This document shows, one piece after another, positions 55,079-61,235 of a DNA stretch of 64,000 nucleotides. Position 1 is the stretch's first letter. Every line of letters begins with the position of its first letter. The notes beneath the pieces are model-generated. The model was not told where the DNA came from. It saw only the letters and a list, made by a program, of their open reading frames with translations, and made no database searches. Source of the stretch: Epilithonimonas mollis (lineage in GTDB: Bacteria > Bacteroidota > Bacteroidia > Flavobacteriales > Weeksellaceae); contig NZ_FRAM01000002.1 of the NCBI RefSeq assembly GCF_900142325.1, positions 868,001-932,000 on the forward strand. Direction: 5' to 3'. The position numbers and the translations under genes were made by a program.

Positions 55079-55151
55079 TTTTTTGGCTTCGCTCAGAAAA
55101 TGTAGCGTTTATAATATTAGGGAATATCAAACCGGGCCGAGTCAAAGTGTC

Positions 55152-56273
55152 TTAGTCGATCATCTCACAAACCAACTCTCCAATCTTAGGTGCCAGCGCA
55201 ACACCCATTCCGGAAAGTCGCACGGCACAGAACTGTCGTTCAGAAATCTGTTTTACAATAGGTGTTTTTTCCATTCCCATGGCCATAATTCCGGACCAGC
55301 GCATTGCGATTTTGAAATCCTGGTTGGGCAAAATAACTTCTTTCAGGAATTGTTCCAAATGATTTTGCAGAAAATCTGTCGTTTCAAAATCTGTCGTTTT
55401 TTCCGTTTCAAAATCCTGGTTTCTTGCGCCGCCTAAAAGAATTCTGTTTCCCAGATTACGGAAATAATAAAAGCCTTGATCATAATGAAAAGTTCCTCTG
55501 AGTTTAAGATTTTCGATAGGTTCTGTCAGAATGATTTGCCCTCTTGCAGGAATGATTTCTTCTGATTTCAAAAATTTTGAACTGAAAGCATTGGTGCAAT
55601 AGACTATTTTTTCTGATTTAAGAATTAGATTGTCGTTAAATTTAATTTCAATTTCATTATTGTTTTCTGAAACGGATTCGACTTCGGCTCCGAATAAGAA
55701 TTCAATTTTCAGTTCATGGCATTTTTCTAAAAGCTTAGTTAGTAATTTCCCTGAATGTAAACTTCCTTCGCAAAGGTTCTCAACCAAAAATTCTGATTTT
55801 CCCAGTCCAAATTCTTTAATTTTCTCATTTCTGGTTCTGAAAGTATTCTCAGTTTTTGTAATCGGAGCCAATTTTCCATTAACTTCATCTAGTTTTGCTA
55901 AAACTGATTCATCATTCAGAATTTCATAACCACCACATAAACTAAAATCAATTTCTTCATTAGTAAAATAATTCTGAATCTTACCCAAACCTTCGAATCT
56001 CATTTTGACCAGATCCAAAGTTTTCTCCCAGCTCATTTTTTCAGCATCCGAAATAATCTCTGTCAGGCTTCCGAAGCAGGCAAAACCGGCATTCCGGGTG
56101 GAAGCACCTGTTGGAACAGAATTCCGTTCAATAATTAAAACCGATTTTTCTGGATGTTTTTCTTTGATGGAAATTGCAGTCCAAAGCCCTGTAAATCCAG
56201 AACCGATGATTGCAATGTCTCGTTTTTTGTAAAAAGTCTCGGTTTCCCAAATGCTTGGATTTTTTGGTTTCAT
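55152..56273 (-). CDS. DAO-family FAD-dependent oxidoreductase
   Basis: A 373-residue enzyme of the D-amino acid oxidase/glycine oxidase superfamily. Start ATG 56273 (MKPKNPSIWETETF) is preferred over a GTG 42 bases upstream. The FAD motif IIGSGFTGLWTAISI follows 20 residues in. RNSVPTGASTRNAGFACFGS is the substrate-side flavin loop. The C-terminus (MGVALAPKIGELVCEMI) resembles the group that contains YCP4/PuuB-type gamma-glutamylputrescine oxidases. The substrate amine is unknown. It is convergent with the methyltransferase gene. Confidence 0.85.
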   Translation of the reverse strand: MKPKNPSIWETETFYKKRDIAIIGSGFTGLWTAISIKEKHPEKSVLIIERNSVPTGASTRNAGFACFGSLTEIISDAEKMSWEKTLDLVKMRFEGLGKIQNYFTNEEIDFSLCGGYEILNDESVLAKLDEVNGKLAPITKTENTFRTRNEKIKEFGLGKSEFLVENLCEGSLHSGKLLTKLLEKCHELKIEFLFGAEVESVSENNNEIEIKFNDNLILKSEKIVYCTNAFSSKFLKSEEIIPARGQIILTEPIENLKLRGTFHYDQGFYYFRNLGNRILLGGARNQDFETEKTTDFETTDFLQNHLEQFLKEVILPNQDFKIAMRWSGIMAMGMEKTPIVKQISERQFCAVRLSGMGVALAPKIGELVCEMID

Positions 56274-56357
56274 AGCTTTAGAAATTGGTTGGAAATTTTC
56301 CTCAAAAAATAACACTTTTTTTGCCTAATATTGCAATCCTTTTTTGAAGCAATATTT

Positions 56358-57014
56358 ATGAAGAAAAAATCTACGATTTTAATTTTATTTCTGATCATCT
56401 CAAATTTTATTAAAGCTCAGGAGCCACCAAAAGTCCAGAATCCACCTGTTATAATGGAAGGTCTTGTCGGGAGCCGGGGTTTTTCTTACCAGTTGGTTGC
56501 AGATAAAAAATTCCAGAGCGTGCCGAAACTGGGATATTATACAGTTGTCAATTTCCAGACCGATTGGGGCGAGTCCAAAATCGGAGATTATATGCTGCAA
56601 GGGCATTTGACCTACTCCGTTCTAAAAGGCTTGAATGCAGAAGCAGGATTTTTCGCCAATCCTGTGGATGGGATCCGGCCTTCCGCTGGATTGATTTATA
56701 CTTACGTTAATCCTAAAGTTTTTTTACTGGCAAATCCCAGAATTGATATGACAAAAAATCCAAATGCTGAAGTTTTTGCCCTGGCAGAATATAAGCCGAA
56801 AGTGAATGAAAAACTAAATCTTTATACCAAGATCCAGGGATTGTACTGCCACAATTTAGGTTCTGATTTCCATTCCAGAAGCTATATCTGGGTAAGAGCG
56901 GGACTGACAGTTAAAGAATTCACATTCGGATTGGCTGCCAATGTCGATTTTTATGGATCTGCAAAATATAATGAGAATAACCTTGGTGTTTTTCTTATGG
57001 TGAATATGCTCTAA
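56358..57014 (+). CDS. Outer-membrane beta-barrel protein
   Basis: A 218-residue exported protein, starting at ATG 56358 (MKKKSTILILFLIISNFIKA signal). The upstream non-ATG start adds 9 residues. Repeated strands with alternating residues such as PKLGYYTVVNFQTDW and YIWVRAGLTVKEFTFGLAANVDF, and a terminal GVFLMVNML, indicate a porin-like barrel of the DUF6268 type. The sequence resembles a family of unknown function. It ends 4 bases before the stop of rsmE (convergent). Confidence 0.7.
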   Translation: MKKKSTILILFLIISNFIKAQEPPKVQNPPVIMEGLVGSRGFSYQLVADKKFQSVPKLGYYTVVNFQTDWGESKIGDYMLQGHLTYSVLKGLNAEAGFFANPVDGIRPSAGLIYTYVNPKVFLLANPRIDMTKNPNAEVFALAEYKPKVNEKLNLYTKIQGLYCHNLGSDFHSRSYIWVRAGLTVKEFTFGLAANVDFYGSAKYNENNLGVFLMVNML

Positions 57015-57017
57015 GAA

Positions 57018-57749
57018 TCAGAACATCTTGTCATAATTCCAGGCCGCGACGAAGATTCCCGCAGTTTCTGTCCGCAATCTTTGATTTCCTAATGAAACGG
57101 CTTTGATGCCTTTACCTGCTAATAACTGGATTTCTCTGTCAGAAAAGTCGCCTTCCGGACCAATTAGAAAAGTAATTTGGTTGATGGTTGATGGTTGATG
57201 GTTGATGGCATTGTCACGCTGAGGTTCTCGAAGCGTATTCAAATTAATTCTTTCCAAATTTTCATTACAATGCGCAACAAATGTATTTTCTGGATCCAGA
57301 TTTTTCATAAAGTCAGAAAACTTGGTCAAATCATTGACTTTCGGAAAATGAAACCGATGACTTTGCTTCGAGGCAGAAATCGCCTGTTTTCTCAATTTTT
57401 CGATACTGATATTCTTGCGTTCCGTTTTTTCTGTCCATATAAAACTGACTTCTGAGATTCCCATTTCCACCGCTTTTTCCAGAAAAAACTCGATGCGGTC
57501 GATATTTTTTGTGGGCGCAATAGCGATATGAAGTTTCGGAGAAAAATCAGGTAGGTTTTCTTTGACTTCAGTAACATTTAATGAGACTTTTTTACCTTCA
57601 AAAACCAGATTGCCTTTTGCCAGGTTTCCATTGCCGTCGGTGACGAAAATCTCTTCACCTTCACGCATTCGGAGAACTTTCGTGATGTGAAGTTGCTCAT
57701 CGGAATCGATAATTAAATCAGGGAAAATCTGTCCAAAGAAAAGTTTCAT
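57018..57749 (-). CDS. rsmE: 16S rRNA (uracil(1498)-N3)-methyltransferase RsmE with a repeat-derived insert
   Basis: SPOUT methyltransferase for U1498 of 16S rRNA. The 243 residues hold the family signatures: HITKVLRMREGE (21-32), LHIAIAPTKNIDRIEFFLEK (73-92), GPEGDFSDREI (197-207) and LGNQRLRTETAG (220-231). Between residue 171 and 191, just before the SAM-binding GPEG, about 20 residues (NTLREPQRDNAINHQPSTIN) look foreign. They are encoded by a palindrome-like element and four TTGATGG repeats on the plus strand. The frame is kept. Activity of this form is not known. Confidence 0.92.
   Translation of the reverse strand: MKLFFGQIFPDLIIDSDEQLHITKVLRMREGEEIFVTDGNGNLAKGNLVFEGKKVSLNVTEVKENLPDFSPKLHIAIAPTKNIDRIEFFLEKAVEMGISEVSFIWTEKTERKNISIEKLRKQAISASKQSHRFHFPKVNDLTKFSDFMKNLDPENTFVAHCNENLERINLNTLREPQRDNAINHQPSTINQITFLIGPEGDFSDREIQLLAGKGIKAVSLGNQRLRTETAGIFVAAWNYDKMF
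57181..57208 (+). repeat. Heptanucleotide repeat (TTGATGG)4 inside rsmE
   Basis: Four perfect copies of 7 bp in a coding region. Because 7 is not a multiple of three, a change of one copy would shift the rsmE frame. It is followed by a CTGAG...CGAAG-type element at 57211-57235. Confidence 0.95.
57211..57235 (+). repeat. CTGAG/CGAAG-type element inside rsmE
   Basis: A TTGTCACGCTGAG core followed by GTTCTCGAAGCG belongs to the same loose family as the copies at 49017-49210. Here it is translated in the rsmE frame. Confidence 0.55.
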
Positions 57750-57763
57750 AGAAATTTATTTTA

Positions 57764-57811
57764 AACCACAAAAGTCACAAAAGAATTTTAAACTTTGTGT
57801 CTTTTGTGGTT
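57764..57811 (-). terminator. Long hairpin between the DUF808 gene and rsmE
   Basis: AACCACAAAAG (57764-57774) pairs with CTTTTGTGGTT (57801-57811), and the inner CACAAA(A)G / CTTTGTG pair within it. On the minus strand it is followed by a T-rich stretch. Two nested repeats make the hairpin unusually long. Confidence 0.5.
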
Positions 57812-57823
57812 CGATTTACATTG

Positions 57824-58726
57824 TTATCTTTTAGTAGGTTTTACTGTAGAAATAATTTTACTAACAATTGTCATCACTAAAACTACTGCCAATCCGAAAA
57901 CTATTCCCAATGCAAATTGTGGAATCTGCTCAGGCCAACTGTCTGGAACATTGTCCGAAACCCAATGGTGAACCATGTCAATGTTATGATGAAAAATGCC
58001 GCCGGAAACCAATATCAAAGCAATCGTTCCCACGACGCCCAAAATTTTAATGACAACCGGTAAAGCCTTAACCAATAACTGTCCAAGACCTGAAAAAAAA
58101 CCTTTGTTGCCGGACTTTCTCATCAGGAAAAAACCGGCGTCATCCATTCTTACAATTAATGCCACAATACCATAAACGCCTACTGTCGCTATAATGGCAA
58201 CCAATGATACGACAATAATCTGCGTCAGAAGCGGATGTTCTTTTTCGATGACGGTTCCCAATGCGATGATGACAATTTCCAGAGAAAGAATAAAATCGGT
58301 CTTGATGGCCGAGCTTATTTTCGATTTTTCAGAATTGACCTCTTCCTCTTCCAAAGTACTCTCTGCGATCACTTCTCCGCTGGTTTTTTTCCTGTGAAAA
58401 AGATATTCGATGATTTTCTCCACACCTTCATAAGCCAGATAAAAGCCACCGAGAACCAGAAGCACTTTGATAGCGACAGGAAAGAAAAAATTGAGTAAAA
58501 ATACTACGGGAAGGATGATGAGCTTATTGACAAACGAACCTTTGGTAATGGCCCACAGAACAGGGATCTCCCGTGAAGAAAGAAATCCTGTCGCCTTTTC
58601 GGCATTCACGGCAAGGTCGTCACCGAGGATTCCGGCTGTTTTTTTGGTTGCGAGTTTGCTGGTGACTGCGATGTCGTCCATCAGCGCCCCGATATCGTCT
58701 AAGATTGCAAAGAATCCTGAAGCCAT
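57824..58726 (-). CDS. DUF808 (YedI-like) membrane protein
   Basis: A 300-residue integral membrane protein of the DUF808 family. Its N-terminus MASGFFAILDDIGALMDDIA is almost diagnostic. Four to six hydrophobic segments follow, with a cytoplasmic acidic loop (about 118-140). A conserved HHNIDMVHHWV segment near residue 245 is rich in His. Function unknown; metal binding is possible. Downstream lies a long hairpin and rsmE. Confidence 0.85.
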   Translation of the reverse strand: MASGFFAILDDIGALMDDIAVTSKLATKKTAGILGDDLAVNAEKATGFLSSREIPVLWAITKGSFVNKLIILPVVFLLNFFFPVAIKVLLVLGGFYLAYEGVEKIIEYLFHRKKTSGEVIAESTLEEEEVNSEKSKISSAIKTDFILSLEIVIIALGTVIEKEHPLLTQIIVVSLVAIIATVGVYGIVALIVRMDDAGFFLMRKSGNKGFFSGLGQLLVKALPVVIKILGVVGTIALILVSGGIFHHNIDMVHHWVSDNVPDSWPEQIPQFALGIVFGLAVVLVMTIVSKIISTVKPTKR

Positions 58727-58887
58727 AACTTTTTATTTTGTACAAAAATAAGTTTTAAACTTTATAAAATCAATGGTTAAAAATTTGGGAATTGAAAAGC
58801 TTCACAAAGTTCTGAAATGAAAACAGGCCTCCCTGGAGTTTTGCTATGAAAAATATTGTAAGTTGTTGATTGATAGTGAATTTACTT

Positions 58888-59076
58888 CATTGTAATGCTT
58901 CAACGGCCCATCGTAATGCTTCATCGGCTCATTGTAATGCTTCACCGCCTCATCGTAACAGATCACTGGCTCATCGTAATACTTCTTCGGTACATTGAAA
59001 TAAATCAAGGACTCTATGTAGTGCTGCAACGCAGTTTTGTAATGATTCAAGGATTTATTGTAAGCTGATTGGAGAA
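58888..59076. repeat. Nine degenerate 21-bp tandem repeats
   Basis: Units begin at 58888, 58909, 58930, 58951, 58972, 58993, 59014, 59035 and 59056. The consensus begins CATCGTAATGCTTCA. Copies 1-5 are the most alike; 6-9 are more diverged. On the minus strand the array encodes a heptapeptide repeat with a Tyr-Asn/Asp-Glu core, but the open frame (58844-59077) has no ATG start and no clear ribosome site. It may be the remnant of the C-terminus of the gene just upstream or a decayed gene. Confidence 0.85.
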
Positions 59077-59077
59077 A

Positions 59078-59494
59078 TTATCTGATGTTTTGAAACGCAA
59101 TTTCATTCTCGCTGATGAACGCAACGCCGGTTTTCATTGTCGTGTAAATATCCGTGTCACATTCTCGCAAAGAGCACATATAGATTTCTTCCACCCAGGT
59201 GTTGTTGATGAAGATCAGATTGAGATATTCCTGTTTTCTAAGGTTGTTTTTGATGGAAAGATAATCGCCTTCTTTCGGTTCATAAGCAAAACTGAATACA
59301 TTTTCAGCATTGATTTTTTCAAGAATTTCCTCTTTGACATCCTGAAGATAACCTTTATCAGAACTGATTAGGCCAAAATCTTCTGACTCTACCGAAGCTT
59401 CAGTTTTGCCTGTAATGGTTTCTAAAATCCAATAATATTTAGATTTTTTTTTGGCTTGTTTTTCGAGTATTTTTTCTTCGAGGAGTATTTTCAT
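59078..59494 (-). CDS. Uncharacterised protein
   Basis: A 138-residue cytoplasmic protein with no recognised family. It opens with a charged helix (KILEKQAKKKSKYYW) and continues in mixed alpha/beta with many acidic residues. There is no signal peptide. It lies 33 bases after the zinc-ribbon gene on the same strand. Its stop (59078-59080) abuts the 21-bp repeat array, whose heptapeptide frame would continue in the same reading frame if the stop were read through. Confidence 0.55.
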   Translation of the reverse strand: MKILLEEKILEKQAKKKSKYYWILETITGKTEASVESEDFGLISSDKGYLQDVKEEILEKINAENVFSFAYEPKEGDYLSIKNNLRKQEYLNLIFINNTWVEEIYMCSLRECDTDIYTTMKTGVAFISENEIAFQNIR

Positions 59495-59527
59495 AGGATT
59501 TATTTGGCTTGTACGAGCGTTTGGATA

Positions 59528-60178
59528 TTATATGCTGGGATTTTTAAAAATATTAATTGGATGAAGAGTACTTCCAAAATTTATTATTGTCTGGATTTCA
59601 TCTTCATTAAGTTCATTAATTTGAAGCCCAACTAAATTAATAGGTTTGTTGTTTTCAATTTTTCTAACAGACTCTATATTTTTGATTTCAACTTTTTTAT
59701 TAATTCCAGCAAATCCTAAATCAATAAAACTATCATTGATTGATAATTCGCCTTCAACTATTTCTCCTTTTAGGAATAATCCACGATTTGTAATTTTTGT
59801 AGAAAAATGTAATCTGAATTTCCCAATAACTTGATAATGCCAATTATGTCCACAAAATCTACACTGTTTTGCTAAAGGTGTTCTTGCTAATTTCCCACAC
59901 TCAGGACAATTATTTAAAAATACTTTGTCGGGATTTTGTTCTAAAATTCTTTTTGCTGCTTGGATTTGAAAGTTATCATAACCATTAAGCAAAAGTTGTA
60001 GTATCTCTTGGTCTTCAGTAATCCAGCCGTGTTTCAAATAGATGTTTCTTATTTGAGGTTTATCAAAATCATCTCCTCGGATTATACAGGAATTTGTATG
60101 TTTTATTGCAATTTGTTCTTCTCTATTAAGGAGATGTGAAAAATAATTAATAATATATTCTGCTTTTTCAATATCCAT
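59528..60178 (-). CDS. Uncharacterised zinc-ribbon protein with OB/EF-Tu-like domain
   Basis: A 216-residue protein not assigned to a named family. Residues 1-85 are helical. A zinc ribbon follows: Cys91, Cys94, Cys106 and Cys109 (CPECG...CRFCG). Residues about 120-190 have strands with TKITNRGLFLKGEIVEGELSIND that recall domain 2 of EF-Tu-like GTPases. An RNA- or ribosome-related role is possible but unproven. It precedes an unknown gene by 33 bases and follows tsaD by 35. Confidence 0.5.
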   Translation of the reverse strand: MDIEKAEYIINYFSHLLNREEQIAIKHTNSCIIRGDDFDKPQIRNIYLKHGWITEDQEILQLLLNGYDNFQIQAAKRILEQNPDKVFLNNCPECGKLARTPLAKQCRFCGHNWHYQVIGKFRLHFSTKITNRGLFLKGEIVEGELSINDSFIDLGFAGINKKVEIKNIESVRKIENNKPINLVGLQINELNEDEIQTIINFGSTLHPINIFKNPSI

Positions 60179-60213
60179 AACTGCAATTTTAGATTGATGA
60201 AAATAAACTGAAT

Positions 60214-61230
60214 CTACAAATCATACTTCGCAGTAGCCGTCGTCCTGATATCCGTAAACTCACCGCGCTCATATTTCAGTTTTGCTACCATGGCGATCAT
60301 CGCAGCATTATCTGTGGTATATTCGAATTTTGGAATGAAGATGTTCCAACCCAATTTTTCACGGTTTTCTTCCATTGCTTTTCTAAGACCGGAATTGGCA
60401 GAAACACCACCGGCAATCGCAACATCTTTTACATTAAGTTCTACCGAAGCTTTTTCTAATTTATCCATCAGGATTTCGATGATTGATTTCTGAACAGAAG
60501 CACAAAGGTCATTCAGATTGTCCTTAATAAAATCCGGATTTTTTCTCACTTCTTTCTGAATAAAATATAAAACCGACGTTTTGATCCCGCTGAAAGAATA
60601 ATCATAACCTTCCATTCTCGGCTTGTTGAATTTGAATGCATCCGGATTTGCTTCTTTTGCTAATCTATCCACAATTGGTCCGGCAGGATAATCGAGGTCA
60701 AATATCTTCCCGATTTTGTCAAAAGCTTCGCCTGCTGCATCGTCAATGGTTCTTCCGATAATTTCCATTTCGAAATAATCTTTCACCAAAACGATCATCG
60801 TGTGACCACCGGAAACCGTCAGACATAAAAACGGAAAAGTGGGTGGTGTGGGATTGGCATCATCTATAAAATGCGCAAGGATATGAGCCTGTAAATGGTT
60901 GACTTCTATCAGCGGAACGTCCAGACTCATTGCCAGAGATTTCGCAAAAGAGGTTCCCACCAGGAGCGAGCCCAAAAGTCCGGGGCCTCTTGTAAAGCCA
61001 ATCGCGCAAATCTCATTTTGTTGTATATTTGCTTTTGAGAAGGCTTTTTCCACGACAGGGATGATGTTTTGCTGATGTGCTCTGGAAGCCAGCTCTGGGA
61101 CAACACCACCATATTCATTGTGAATTTCCTGATTAGCAGCCACATTGGAAAGGATTTTGCTACCGCTGATAATGGCAGCAGAAGTGTCGTCACAAGAAGA
61201 TTCTATACCTAAAATAATTGATGCACTCAT
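60214..61230 (-). CDS. tsaD: tRNA N6-adenosine threonylcarbamoyltransferase
   Basis: Transfers threonylcarbamoyl to A37 of ANN-decoding tRNAs, within the TsaB/D/E system. The start ATG 61230 (338 residues, MSASIILGIESSCDDTSAA) is preferred; an 11-residue longer frame would overlap the tamB start. Metal ligands His-x3-His in NHLQAHILAH and the ASKHA nucleotide-site elements (SGGHT) are intact. The gene is divergent from tamB, with only 5 bases between start codons. Two small genes follow on the same strand. Confidence 0.96.
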   Translation of the reverse strand: MSASIILGIESSCDDTSAAIISGSKILSNVAANQEIHNEYGGVVPELASRAHQQNIIPVVEKAFSKANIQQNEICAIGFTRGPGLLGSLLVGTSFAKSLAMSLDVPLIEVNHLQAHILAHFIDDANPTPPTFPFLCLTVSGGHTMIVLVKDYFEMEIIGRTIDDAAGEAFDKIGKIFDLDYPAGPIVDRLAKEANPDAFKFNKPRMEGYDYSFSGIKTSVLYFIQKEVRKNPDFIKDNLNDLCASVQKSIIEILMDKLEKASVELNVKDVAIAGGVSANSGLRKAMEENREKLGWNIFIPKFEYTTDNAAMIAMVAKLKYERGEFTDIRTTATAKYDL

Positions 61231-61235
61231 AATAG

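Noticed and set aside
58844-59050. Stand-alone gene for a 68-residue heptapeptide protein
   Set aside because: The frame has only a TTG as start, inside a repeat unit, and it runs upstream to the stop of the previous gene. I annotated the region as a tandem repeat.
58888-59076. Possible CRISPR array
   Set aside because: The repeat period is 21 bp with no spacers of constant size between identical repeats; the units are directly adjacent and degenerate. No cas gene is present.
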